A DNA stretch of 8,218 bases from a bacterium (GCA_026398675.1 JAPLSK010000359.1:1-8218), one strand, 5' to 3'; counted from the first letter of the stretch, positions 1-6,852 are shown. A program made the numbers and translations. The notes: generated from the letters alone by a model not told the origin.

Positions 1-893
1 AGGCCATGTACGCCGCCAAGCAGGGCGGGCGGAACCGGGTCTGCATCGTCGGCGTCGCCGCACCGGTCGGAGTCGGGAAGGAGATCCCGCCCGAACCGGA
101 GAAGAAAGCGGAGGAGCTCCCCGTCGTGGACCTCGACCGTCCCCGCGTCCGGACGGAGCGCCGCCGGCCCCGGATCGAGCCCCGCAAGCCCGAGCCCGCC
201 AGGCCGGAAAACGGGATCCTCCACCGCCTCAAGGGCCTCCTGGCCGACACCGCGCCCCGGACGCTGGTGGACCTCTCCGCCGAACCCCGCCTGGGCCTCT
301 CCGCCCTGGCCCCCTTCAGCGTCCACGAGTGCGCCGGCGAGCTCTTCATCGTGGAGTACTACCGGAACCTGGTGCACCGCTACCCCATAGAACGGGCGTT
401 GGCCGAGCTTTCCGGTCGGCGGGCCGAACCCCGCGCCGCCGGGCTCCAGGGGCTCCGCCTGAAAACACTGGGCAAGGGCGGGGGGAGGACCTTCCTCAAC
501 CCCGCGGCGGTGGCCGTGGACGACCTCGGCTACCTGTGGGTCGCCGACAGCCAGAACCACGAGGTGAAGAAGCTCGACGACGACGGCGGCCTGTTGCAGA
601 CCTTCGGGGGCATGGGCCAGGCCCGCGGGCGGCTCACCCTCCCCCTCGACCTGGACCACGACGGCGAGCGGCTCATCGTGGCCGACACGGGGAACCGGCG
701 GATCCAGGCCTTCGGCGTCTCGGGCAGGGTCGAGCTCGAGGTCGGCCTGCGCCCGGCGCCGGGGGGCGTCCTCCCCCGGCCGGAGAAGCTCTCCGTGGGA
801 CCCGACGGCCGCATCTACGTCCTGGACACCGGGGCCAACCGGATAATGGTCTACGACGGCGAGGGGCGCTTCCTGGCCGAGCTCGCCGGATAA
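1..893 (+). CDS. GGDEF-domain protein with C-terminal NHL beta-propeller (5' end missing)
   Basis: The reading frame is open to the left edge, so the start lies outside the window; the ATG at 6 is internal. The first residues (A-MYAAKQGGRNRV) match the conserved end of GGDEF diguanylate cyclase domains. Counting from that Met, residues 17-75 are a Pro/Arg/Glu-rich, probably disordered linker. Residues about 100-295 look like beta-propeller blades. Three are clear NHL-type repeats (about 164-202, 210-247 and 256-295) with the cores LGYLWVADSQNHEV, ERLIVADTGNRRI and GRIYVLDTGANRI. A weaker blade lies at about 100-130 (GELFIVEYYRNLVHRY). GGDEF domains make cyclic di-GMP and NHL propellers usually bind proteins or other ligands, so this may be a signalling protein with a binding module. 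The GGDEF active site is outside the window, so cyclase activity cannot be judged. The stop is TAA at 891. Confidence 0.85.
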   Translation, partial: AMYAAKQGGRNRVCIVGVAAPVGVGKEIPPEPEKKAEELPVVDLDRPRVRTERRRPRIEPRKPEPARPENGILHRLKGLLADTAPRTLVDLSAEPRLGLSALAPFSVHECAGELFIVEYYRNLVHRYPIERALAELSGRRAEPRAAGLQGLRLKTLGKGGGRTFLNPAAVAVDDLGYLWVADSQNHEVKKLDDDGGLLQTFGGMGQARGRLTLPLDLDHDGERLIVADTGNRRIQAFGVSGRVELEVGLRPAPGGVLPRPEKLSVGPDGRIYVLDTGANRIMVYDGEGRFLAELAG

Positions 894-967
894 CCACATC
901 CTGCTCCTGCGGCTGTAATTGCGCCCGAAGGGAAAATCCCGCAATACGAAAAACGCGCACTAACCCC

Positions 968-1024
968 GTAGGGCGGGGATTTGCCGGGGGCATAGCTCGC
1001 TTCGCTCGGTTCCCATCCCCGCCG
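968..1024 (+). repeat. Extragenic hairpin repeat with an expanded loop
   Basis: GTAGGGCGGGGAT opens the element. GGCGGGGAT (972-980) is perfectly complementary to ATCCCCGCC (1015-1023). The usual loop of 3-4 bases is replaced by about 34 bases. Those include CTCGCTTCGCTCGGTT (996-1011), whose reverse complement appears at 2540-2555. The stem is the same as in the copy at 8082-8108, so this looks like a family member with a second short repeat nested in its loop. Confidence 0.7.
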
Positions 1025-1051
1025 AAAAAGGCATAAAAACCGCTAAGCGGC

Positions 1052-1077
1052 GGCGGGGTTAGGAAACCCCGCCCTAC
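1052..1077 (-). repeat. Inverted copy of the GTAGGGCGGGG hairpin repeat
   Basis: This 26-bp stretch is the reverse complement of the core of the copies at 7777-7804 and 7902-7929. Its stem is GGCGGGGTT / AACCCCGCC with an AGGA loop, and it ends in CCCTAC. It lies in the opposite orientation to the copies after the ccdA-like gene. With the element at 968-1024 it forms a head-to-head pair upstream of the lipoprotein gene. Confidence 0.8.
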
Positions 1078-1208
1078 GAAAAAATTAAAGACATTGAGAA
1101 AAAACGGCCCATAAAATCGAAATAGGGGGGCGATGACCGGAAGCGCCCGAACGATTTTTCCAAATGCGACCAACCCCCGTCCCGGATGGGGACACGGACT
1201 TTCAACCC

Positions 1209-1212
1209 GGAG
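1209..1212 (+). promoter_or_regulatory. Ribosome binding site deciding the lipoprotein start
   Basis: GGAG lies 6 bases before the ATG at 1219. It supports that start over the in-frame ATG at 1186, which would add 11 polar residues in front of the signal peptide and has no comparable site. Confidence 0.6.
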
Positions 1213-1218
1213 CGTGCG

Positions 1219-2094
1219 ATGAAGATGCGAAATGCGGCGGCTTCCTTTATTCTGGCGACCCTGGTCCTCACGGTCGGATGCGCCTCCAGGGCCACCACCC
1301 CCCTCCTGGCCTACACCACCGGCAAGGGCGGCGCCGAGGAGGTTTACATCCACGACGTCGAAACCGGCCAGACGCAGCAGCTCACCTTCACCCGGGGCCT
1401 CAAGGGCGCCCCGGCCTTCTCCGCCGACGGGCGCTGGGTCCTCTACGCCTGCGACTTCGACGGGGACTGGGAAATCTACCGCGTCCCCGCCGAGGGCGGC
1501 GAGGTCGAGCAGCTCACGGCCAACCTCACCCCGGACCGCTTCCCCGCCCCCGGCAGCCAGGACGAATCGGTGGTCTACCTGGCCTTCGACGCCGCGGGAC
1601 CGTTCTTGAGGCACCTGGACGAACCCGGCGACCCGGCCACGACGACCGGCGTTTCCCCGGACCTCATGCGGGAGCCGGACGCTCTGGTCCTCGACCGCGC
1701 CGGGAGTCTGGCGGCGTGCGTGTACGCGGGCGACATCCGGCTGCTGAACCTGCGGTCGAACCGCTTCCGCGACCTGGTGGCAGGCCCCGCCGACGACGTG
1801 GACCCGGCCTTCACCGCCGATTCCCACGCCCTGGTATTCGCGAGCGACCGCGCCGGGGACTACGACCTCTACGTCGTGGACCTCGAGTTGGGGGAGCCGG
1901 TCCGGCTGACCGACGACGCCGGGAACGAGCGCCACCCCGTGGTGGACGCGGACAACCAGACCGTTTATTTCTACGGCGAGATAGGCGGCCGCCCGGGCGT
2001 GTACCGGCGGGCGGAAACCCCCGTGGGCGCGCCGCCCCCGGAACTAATCCTCGGCCTCGAGGAGGAGCTTACCGGGCTGGCCCTCTGGCCGTGA
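1219..2094 (+). CDS. TolB/PD40-type beta-propeller lipoprotein
   Basis: The predicted protein has 291 residues. It begins with a lipoprotein-like signal: MKMRN, a hydrophobic stretch (about 7-19) and V-G-C at residues 19-21. The -3 residue is Thr, so the lipobox is imperfect. The rest consists of TolB/PD40 propeller repeats. Examples are EVYIHDVETGQTQQLTF then GAPAFSADGRWVLYACD (about 41-79), DWEIYRVPAEGGEVEQLT (83-100), and DPAFTADSHALVFASDRAG then YDLYVVDLELGEPVRLTD (195-232). About four to five blades can be seen, with degenerate ones in the middle. Such modules normally serve binding in the periplasm or at a membrane. There is no TolB N-terminal domain, so this is not a TolB orthologue and its ligand is unknown. 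The next gene overlaps its last 4 bases, suggesting coupled expression and a shared job. Confidence 0.82.
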   Translation: MKMRNAAASFILATLVLTVGCASRATTPLLAYTTGKGGAEEVYIHDVETGQTQQLTFTRGLKGAPAFSADGRWVLYACDFDGDWEIYRVPAEGGEVEQLTANLTPDRFPAPGSQDESVVYLAFDAAGPFLRHLDEPGDPATTTGVSPDLMREPDALVLDRAGSLAACVYAGDIRLLNLRSNRFRDLVAGPADDVDPAFTADSHALVFASDRAGDYDLYVVDLELGEPVRLTDDAGNERHPVVDADNQTVYFYGEIGGRPGVYRRAETPVGAPPPELILGLEEELTGLALWP

Positions 2095-2558
2095 GACGGC
2101 TCATCTTTCTTTGCTTAATTCCGGCGTTCACGGCCTCGGCCGCCGAGAGCGCCGAGTACACCGCGGCCACGGCGGGGGCGGGCCTCATTTACTCACTCGA
2201 TCCCGAAAACCCCGACCGCTGGTACGTGGACTTCGCCGGCGCCGAGAGCGACTGGCGAATCACGGTGTACCGCACGCCGGAGCACCTCTTCCTCACCACC
2301 CCGATCTGGGTGGAGGGGGAAGGCATCCCGGCCCCGATGCAGCGCTGGGCGCTCGAAAGGAGCTTCGACCTGCCGCTCGTCAAGTTCGCCCTGGACCCCA
2401 CCGGGACCCGGCTGCACCTGGCGGCGGACCTGCGCACCCCCGACACGTCCCCCGGGGCGTACCTGGAGGTGCTCCTGGAGCTGGCGGCGACGGCGGAGCG
2501 TGAGCACGCCCTCTTGCGCGACAAGGAGACAAGGGGTTTAACCGAGCGAAGCGAGTAA
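2091..2558 (+). CDS. Small secreted protein, possibly YbjN-like
   Basis: The start is inferred as GTG at 2091. It overlaps the upstream TGA as GTGA and gives MRRLIFLCLIPAFTASAAES, a short signal peptide probably cleaved after ASA (about residues 15-17). The mature protein is about 138 residues. Alternating strands (WYVDFAGAESDWRITVY, EHLFLTTPIWVE), then a helix-like stretch and LVKFALDPTGTRLHLAADL, followed by a C-terminal helix (about 123-143), resemble the YbjN / type III chaperone-like fold. That is a resemblance by eye, not a firm match. The last 11 or so residues (KETRGLTERSE) come from a hairpin repeat, so the ancestral C-terminus may have been different. The frame stays open far upstream, but that part only shadows the lipoprotein gene. 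No strong ribosome binding site is seen, so translation probably depends on coupling. Confidence 0.7.
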   Translation: MRRLIFLCLIPAFTASAAESAEYTAATAGAGLIYSLDPENPDRWYVDFAGAESDWRITVYRTPEHLFLTTPIWVEGEGIPAPMQRWALERSFDLPLVKFALDPTGTRLHLAADLRTPDTSPGAYLEVLLELAATAEREHALLRDKETRGLTERSE

Positions 2559-2585
2559 CGCCCCAGCGAAACTCCTTGCCTCTCC
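2525..2585 (+). repeat. Long imperfect hairpin overlapping a gene's 3' end
   Basis: GGAGACAAGGGGTTT (2525-2539) pairs with AAACTCCTTG-CC-TCTCC (2569-2585). The stem has 15 pairs including one G-T, plus a 2-base bulge. The loop carries AACCGAGCGAAGCGAG (2540-2555), which recurs in reverse complement at 996-1011. The element supplies the last codons and stop of the upstream gene. It has no T-run, so it is more likely a dispersed repeat or mRNA-end structure than a classical terminator. Confidence 0.7.
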
Positions 2586-2619
2586 TCGACTACGCGAACC
2601 CTGAAACCGACGGTGGCCC

Positions 2620-3849
2620 TTGATTCTGCGGCGCATCACCCTCTACTTTCTGATCCTCTTCTTCCTGGTCGGGGTGGGCATTTTCACCTATTCCAACGCC
2701 CTCATCAACCGGCTGGAGAACGAGTACCGCTCCATATCCATCGCCTACGCCGACGTCTCATCGGCCATCATCAGCGCCGTCACGCGGGGGGACGTGTCGC
2801 TGGACCTTTTGAAGGAGATAACCGAATCCCTGCGGCGCATGCTGAAGTTCCCCGCCATCGTCGTCTCGGCGGACGGGAATCAGATAGAGTGCCGCAATCT
2901 GCCCGGCGACCTCCAGCCGGTGGACGCGGCCTCGCGGCTGGAGGTGCTGCGCCTGGCCGCGGAGATGGATAAGGACAACGACCCCATCCCCCTGGTCGAG
3001 CGCCGGGTGCACGAGCCCGCCGGAACGGTGGAGGAGCGCCTGGTCGCCACGCTGCACTACTCCTCGCCGGAAATGATCACCACCCTCTCCTGGCTGCCCG
3101 TGGTGGGCATCGCGTTCATCTTGATTTTCGGCGGCCTCGGGCTCTTCGCCAACCACCGCTTCCGCCTATCGGAACAGCAGGCCATCTGGGTGGGACTGGC
3201 CAAGGAGACGGCCCATCAGCTCGGCACCCCCGTCTCGAGCCTTCTGGGGTGGCTCGAGCTTCTGGGGGAGGATCCCGCCGCCATCGGCAAGATTCAGCCG
3301 GATATAACCCGCGATGTGAAGCGGCTGGAGCAGATAGTCCACCGCTTCGCCGAGGTGGGCCGTACGCCCGAGCTGGAGAAAACGGACCTCCGCGCAGTGG
3401 TCCACGAGGCGGTGGAATACTGCCGCAAGCGCATCTCCCTGGCCAACGTCAAACTGGTGGACGAGCTGGAGGACGTGGGGCTCGTGCCCCTGTCCGCCGT
3501 CCTCTTCGGGTGGGTGATCGAGAACCTGGTGCGCAACGCCGCGGAGATTCTGGCGAACCCCGGTGACGGCGGCAAGAGTGGGCGTCGGAAACCCGGCCGG
3601 GGCCTGATAACGGTCCGTCTCCGGCGGGAGGCGAAGGTGGTCGAGCTGGAGGTGTCCGACACGGGGGCGGGGATGAACTGGTGGATGCGGCGCCGCGCCT
3701 TCGACGCCGGGCACTCCACCAAGGCCCGCGGCTGGGGCCTGGGGCTGACCCTGGTGCGCCGGATAATCGTCGAGTACCACCACGGCCGCATCCGCCTCAA
3801 GAGCGCCCCCGGCGAGGGAACCCGCTTCACCATCACCCTGCCGGCGTAG
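2620..3849 (+). CDS. porY: PorY-like membrane sensor histidine kinase
   Basis: The protein has 409 residues. TTG at 2620 is taken as start: an in-frame stop lies at 2602-2604 and no ATG or GTG follows before the first membrane helix. Upstream there is only a weak GGTGG. Membrane segments lie at about 5-25 and 157-177 and enclose a periplasmic sensor region of about 130 residues. The dimerisation/phosphoacceptor motif is AKETAHQLGTPVSSL with His199. The ATPase domain has an N-box (ENLVRNAAE, 301-309), a G1 box (DTGAGM, 347-352) and an F/G2 region (FDAGHSTKARGWGLGL, 361-376). The HQLGTP box and the STKxRGWGLGL signature are those I associate with the PorY family of Bacteroidetes. The kinase should autophosphorylate His199 and pass phosphate to a receiver Asp. 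The PorX-like regulator 90 bp downstream is the obvious partner. The symbol is assigned by family resemblance. Confidence 0.85.
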   Translation: MILRRITLYFLILFFLVGVGIFTYSNALINRLENEYRSISIAYADVSSAIISAVTRGDVSLDLLKEITESLRRMLKFPAIVVSADGNQIECRNLPGDLQPVDAASRLEVLRLAAEMDKDNDPIPLVERRVHEPAGTVEERLVATLHYSSPEMITTLSWLPVVGIAFILIFGGLGLFANHRFRLSEQQAIWVGLAKETAHQLGTPVSSLLGWLELLGEDPAAIGKIQPDITRDVKRLEQIVHRFAEVGRTPELEKTDLRAVVHEAVEYCRKRISLANVKLVDELEDVGLVPLSAVLFGWVIENLVRNAAEILANPGDGGKSGRRKPGRGLITVRLRREAKVVELEVSDTGAGMNWWMRRRAFDAGHSTKARGWGLGLTLVRRIIVEYHHGRIRLKSAPGEGTRFTITLPA

Positions 3850-3886
3850 GGAACCCCGCGCCCCGTCCCGGCGTTTCCAAAGTCCC

Positions 3887-3921
3887 TTCGCGCCGCGCGA
3901 ACGAACCGGCGCCCCGGCGCC
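3887..3921 (+). promoter_or_regulatory. Small hairpins in the leader of the PorX-like gene
   Basis: In the 90-bp gap between kinase and regulator, TTCGCG-CCG-CGCGAA (3887-3901) forms a 6-bp stem. GGCGCC-CC-GGCGCC (3908-3921) follows as two palindromic copies that can also pair with each other. No T-run follows, so a terminator is unlikely. They could influence mRNA processing or translation, or they may be chance in GC-rich DNA. Confidence 0.3.
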
Positions 3922-3928
3922 CCGAACC

Positions 3929-3936
3929 AAAAGGAG
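3929..3936 (+). promoter_or_regulatory. Ribosome binding site of the PorX-like gene
   Basis: AAAAGGAG ends 3 bases before GTG at 3940. The spacing is short, but this is the strongest Shine-Dalgarno match in the gap. The GTG start gives the canonical receiver N-terminus MEKRRILWVDDE. Confidence 0.65.
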
Positions 3937-3939
3937 ACC

Positions 3940-5517
3940 GTGGAGAAACGCCGCATCCTGTGGGTGGACGACGAGATAGAGCTGCTGCGCTCCCAGGTGG
4001 TCTTCCTCGAGCGCCGCGACTACGAGGTCATCGGGGTCACCAACGGCGACGACGCCCTGGCGAGGGTGCTCGAGGAGCGCTTCGACGCCGTGCTCCTGGA
4101 CGAGCACATGATGGGCCTCTCGGGCACCGAAACCCTGGCCGAGCTCAAGCGGGTGAGACCGAACCTCCCCGTGGTAATGGTCACCAAGGGCCAGGAAGAC
4201 TCGCTGATGGACGAGGCCTACGGCCTGGCCGCCGACGACTTCGTGGTCAAGCCGGTCACCCCGACCCAGCTCGCCGGCGTCCTCAAGCGCATCCTGGACC
4301 GCGAGGCCCTCGAGACCGCCACCCTGGTCCAGCGCTACATGACCGAGCTCCGCCAGCTCGACCAGACGCGGGACGAAATCGCCGACTGGAAAGGCTGGCT
4401 CGAGCGCTACGTCTCCCTGGTCAACTGGGACATAAATCTCGAGACGGCCCGGGACCCCGGTCTCCACGAACTGCACGACCAGGTCCTGCGCGAGGACAAC
4501 GCCCTCTTCGCCCGCTACGTCAACGAGAACTACCGCGGCTGGGTGGCCGACGGGGCAAACCGCCCCATGCTCTCGGTGGACATCCTCCCTAAAGTCGTAA
4601 CACCCTTCCTGAAACAGAAGCGGCCGGTCTACTTCATCGTCATAGACGCCATGCGCTACGACCTCTGGCTCCTGTTCCGCCGGCTCCTGGAGCCCTACTG
4701 GCTCGTGGACGACTTCCCGTACCTCTCGATCATCCCCACGAGCACGAACTACGCCCGGAACGCGATTTTCGCCGGTCTCTTCCCGAGCCAGATCGCCGAG
4801 CAGATGCCGGAGTACTGGTCCGAGCTTTCCGAGGAAGACACGGGGCTGAACCAGCACGAGGGCCAGCTCATGAACGCGTGCCTGGACCGTCTTGGGGTGA
4901 AGCTCCCGGCCCGGCCGCGCTACAAGAAAATCCGCGGCGGCAGTACCGAGCCCAGCGTCCTCGAGCTCTTCCGCGGCTGGCACGAGACCACAATCTACGC
5001 ACTGGTGGTCAACTTCGTGGACCTTTTGACCCACGAGCGGTCCAACCTCCAGGTGCTCTCGGAGATGAGCGACACGCCGCAGGGGTTCCGCGCGGTGGCG
5101 GCGGCCTGGTTCGCCCACTCGAGCCTCTTGGCGGGGCTGAAGGAGCTGTCGAGCCGGGACGTCACCGTCGTCATCACCTCGGATCACGGCAGCATCCAGA
5201 CCGAGCGGGCCGTCATCGCCTACTGCGACAAGAGGACCTCCAAGGGCCTGCGGCTCTGGTTCGGCCAGAACCTGCGCTTCGAGGGCGAGGGGGCGCTTCT
5301 GATCAGCCACCCCGCGGAGTGGATGCTCCCCGCGGAGCACATCGGCAAGAACTACCTCGTGGCGCTGGAGGACTACAATTTCGTCTACTCGTACTCGAAG
5401 AACGAGCAGCGCCGCTTCTACGCGGGCGCCTTCCAGCACGGCGGCATCTCCATGCCCGAGATGATCGTCCCCTGCGCCGTGCTGCACCCCAAGACCCTCC
5501 GGCGGTCCGGGCGATGA
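3940..5517 (+). CDS. porX: PorX-like response regulator with PglZ domain
   Basis: The protein has 525 residues, close to Porphyromonas gingivalis PorX (about 518). Residues 1-120 form a receiver domain: acidic pair D10/D11, phosphoacceptor D54 (VLLDEHMM), T82 and K104 (VVKPV). A helical linker (about 121-225) leads to a PglZ / alkaline-phosphatase-superfamily domain. Its visible candidate metal and catalytic residues are D236 (VIDAMRYD), T269 within PTSTNYARNAIFAGLFP, D361/H365 (NFVDLLTH), D415/H416 (TSDHGS) and H500 (FQHGGISMPEM). In P. gingivalis, PorX is activated by PorY, governs type IX secretion, and has a zinc-dependent domain reported to cleave oligonucleotides. All expected motifs look intact, so an enzymatically active, phosphorylation-controlled regulator is inferred. 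No DNA-binding domain is present. The PorY-like gene lies just upstream; tilS overlaps the 3' end. Type IX secretion itself is not shown by this window. Confidence 0.9.
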   Translation: MEKRRILWVDDEIELLRSQVVFLERRDYEVIGVTNGDDALARVLEERFDAVLLDEHMMGLSGTETLAELKRVRPNLPVVMVTKGQEDSLMDEAYGLAADDFVVKPVTPTQLAGVLKRILDREALETATLVQRYMTELRQLDQTRDEIADWKGWLERYVSLVNWDINLETARDPGLHELHDQVLREDNALFARYVNENYRGWVADGANRPMLSVDILPKVVTPFLKQKRPVYFIVIDAMRYDLWLLFRRLLEPYWLVDDFPYLSIIPTSTNYARNAIFAGLFPSQIAEQMPEYWSELSEEDTGLNQHEGQLMNACLDRLGVKLPARPRYKKIRGGSTEPSVLELFRGWHETTIYALVVNFVDLLTHERSNLQVLSEMSDTPQGFRAVAAAWFAHSSLLAGLKELSSRDVTVVITSDHGSIQTERAVIAYCDKRTSKGLRLWFGQNLRFEGEGALLISHPAEWMLPAEHIGKNYLVALEDYNFVYSYSKNEQRRFYAGAFQHGGISMPEMIVPCAVLHPKTLRRSGR

Positions 5518-6827
5518 ACGACCCCGGCGGACCGCTGTTGGCGGCCATCCGACTGAGCGCCCCGCCGCCGGGGACGCGCGTCCTGGTGGCGGTGAGCGGC
5601 GGGGCCGACTCCACCGCCCTTCTGGCGGCGCTCGCCGAGTCCGGGCCGGGACTGGAGCTGGCCGTGGCCCACTTCGACCACGGCCTGCGGCCGGATTCCG
5701 CCGACGACGCCGCCCACGTCGTCGGATTGGCGGACCGGCTGGGGCTGGAATGCCACGTCCGGCGCTGGCGGGCGGCGGCCAAGGGCGAGGCCCGCGCCCG
5801 GGAGGCCCGCTACGATTTTTTGCATAAAACCGCCGACGACGGCGAGTTCGAGCGCATCGCCCTGGGGCACACCCGCGAGGACCAGATCGAGACGGTGCTG
5901 GTGAACCTGGTCCGGGGGGCGGGGCTCGACGGGCTGGGCGGGATGGAGGTGCTTGACGGGCCGCTGTGGCGGCCTTTCCTGGACCTGGACCACGCCGCGT
6001 TGCGGGCCTACCTCGCCGACCGCGGCCTGGACTGGCGGGAGGATCCCACCAACGAGGATCCGGGGGCGGCCCGAAATCTGATACGCCGCGAGGTCCTGCC
6101 GCTTCTGGTGAGAATCAACCCCGGGGCCGTCGCCGCCGTGGCCCGGACCGCGGGGATTCTACGGCGCCAGCGGGCCTACCTGCGCGCCGCGGGGGAGGAG
6201 CTGGCAGAGCGGGCTTACCTCACCGAAGGCCCGTGGGGCGTGGTTTACTCGGGTCCGCTCCTCGCCCTGGCCGGCGAGGCGCTGCTCTACGAGGCGCTGA
6301 GGGCGGTCTGGGCCGGGGAGGTCGGCTGGCGCGGGTTTCTCGAAAGCGGCCACCTGGAGAAGATGGCGGAGCTGGTCGCCGGGGGGAAGGACCAGGGCGC
6401 CGTGGACCTGCCCCGGAGCCGCAGGCTCTCCCGGTGCTGGACCCAGGTTTGCCTGGGACCGAAGCGCCCCCCGCCGCCCCCCGCCGGGCTGGAGATTACC
6501 GGGCCGGGAAGCTGGATGTGGGGCGGGTGCCGCGTGGAGCTGACCGCCGCACCGACGGCCCGGGGCGGTGACTCCATCCCCGTCGGGGAGGAGAACCTGC
6601 CGCTCACCATCCGGTCGCGGCTCCGGGGAGAGACCGTCCACCTGGCGGGCCTGGGCGCGAAGACGCTGAAAAAGCTCTTTACCGAGAACCGGATGCCGTC
6701 GTGGGAGCGGTCGTACCACCCCGTGGTCGCCGACGCCGGCGGTCTCCTGTGGATCCCCGGTCTGGCCGCCGACGAGCGGTGCCCGAGGCGGGGCGCCTGG
6801 CGCCTCGTCGTGAATCGGTTACAATGA
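5514..6827 (+). CDS. tilS: tRNA(Ile)-lysidine synthetase
   Basis: The protein has 437 residues, near the usual full length (E. coli about 432). The start is ATG at 5514, overlapping the upstream TGA as ATGA. That places the P-loop at the normal distance from the N-terminus, and no strong ribosome binding site is seen. The PP-loop ATP site SGGADST is at residues 28-34, then AHFDHGLRPDS (52-62), GHTREDQIETVLVNLVRGAG (118-137), and the family block WREDPTNEDPGAARNLIRRE (174-193). The C-terminal TilS domain covers about 360-437 (LTIRSRLRGETVHLAGLGAK, then LLWIPGLAADERC). TilS converts C34 of the CAU-anticodon tRNA-Ile to lysidine using ATP and lysine in the cytoplasm, so that it reads AUA. It is normally essential and has no obvious functional tie to the two-component pair. 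Confidence 0.95.
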   Translation: MNDPGGPLLAAIRLSAPPPGTRVLVAVSGGADSTALLAALAESGPGLELAVAHFDHGLRPDSADDAAHVVGLADRLGLECHVRRWRAAAKGEARAREARYDFLHKTADDGEFERIALGHTREDQIETVLVNLVRGAGLDGLGGMEVLDGPLWRPFLDLDHAALRAYLADRGLDWREDPTNEDPGAARNLIRREVLPLLVRINPGAVAAVARTAGILRRQRAYLRAAGEELAERAYLTEGPWGVVYSGPLLALAGEALLYEALRAVWAGEVGWRGFLESGHLEKMAELVAGGKDQGAVDLPRSRRLSRCWTQVCLGPKRPPPPPAGLEITGPGSWMWGGCRVELTAAPTARGGDSIPVGEENLPLTIRSRLRGETVHLAGLGAKTLKKLFTENRMPSWERSYHPVVADAGGLLWIPGLAADERCPRRGAWRLVVNRLQ

Positions 6828-6846
6828 CGCCTTCCCCACCCCAACC

Positions 6847-6852
6847 GAGGAG
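6847..6852 (+). promoter_or_regulatory. Ribosome binding site supporting a TTG start
   Basis: GAGGAG lies 6 bases before TTG at 6859. With no ATG between the tilS stop and the hydrophobic signal segment, it fixes the TTG as the start. Confidence 0.75.

Larger units (their letters stand above)
894..1218. other. Intergenic region with hairpin repeats and an AT-rich island
   Basis: I see no convincing gene in this stretch of about 325 bp. Just after the upstream stop is a weak inverted repeat, ATTGCG (918-923) against CGCAAT (940-945), with no T-run. Two copies of the genome's GC-rich hairpin repeat follow (968-1024 and 1052-1077). A small hairpin, CCGC-TAA-GCGG (1040-1050), lies between them. 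From about 1078 to 1125 the sequence turns markedly AT-rich, which is the likeliest place for a promoter of the downstream lipoprotein gene. No -35/-10 pair with standard spacing could be identified there. Confidence 0.6.

Noticed and set aside
1094..1117. TTGAGA (1094) and TAAAAT (1112) as a promoter
   Set aside because: The spacer is only 12 bases, well short of the 16-18 of sigma-70 promoters. AT-richness alone does not prove a promoter.
673..1935. 420-codon open frame on the minus strand
   Set aside because: It spans the NHL gene, the repeat region and the lipoprotein gene in antisense, with no domain signature. It is explained as a GC-rich shadow.
1164..2090. Upstream extension of the small secreted protein's frame
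   Set aside because: This part is Arg/Pro/Gly-rich and overlaps the propeller lipoprotein gene throughout. The signal peptide begins only at GTG 2091.
2525..2585. Rho-independent terminator after the small secreted protein
   Set aside because: The stem is long but is not followed by a T-run, and the element overlaps coding sequence; it is called a repeat instead.
3166..5487. Very long open frame (773 codons) on the minus strand
   Set aside because: It lies antisense to the clear PorY- and PorX-like genes. Its composition is what GC-rich codon use gives on the opposite strand, and no family motif is visible.
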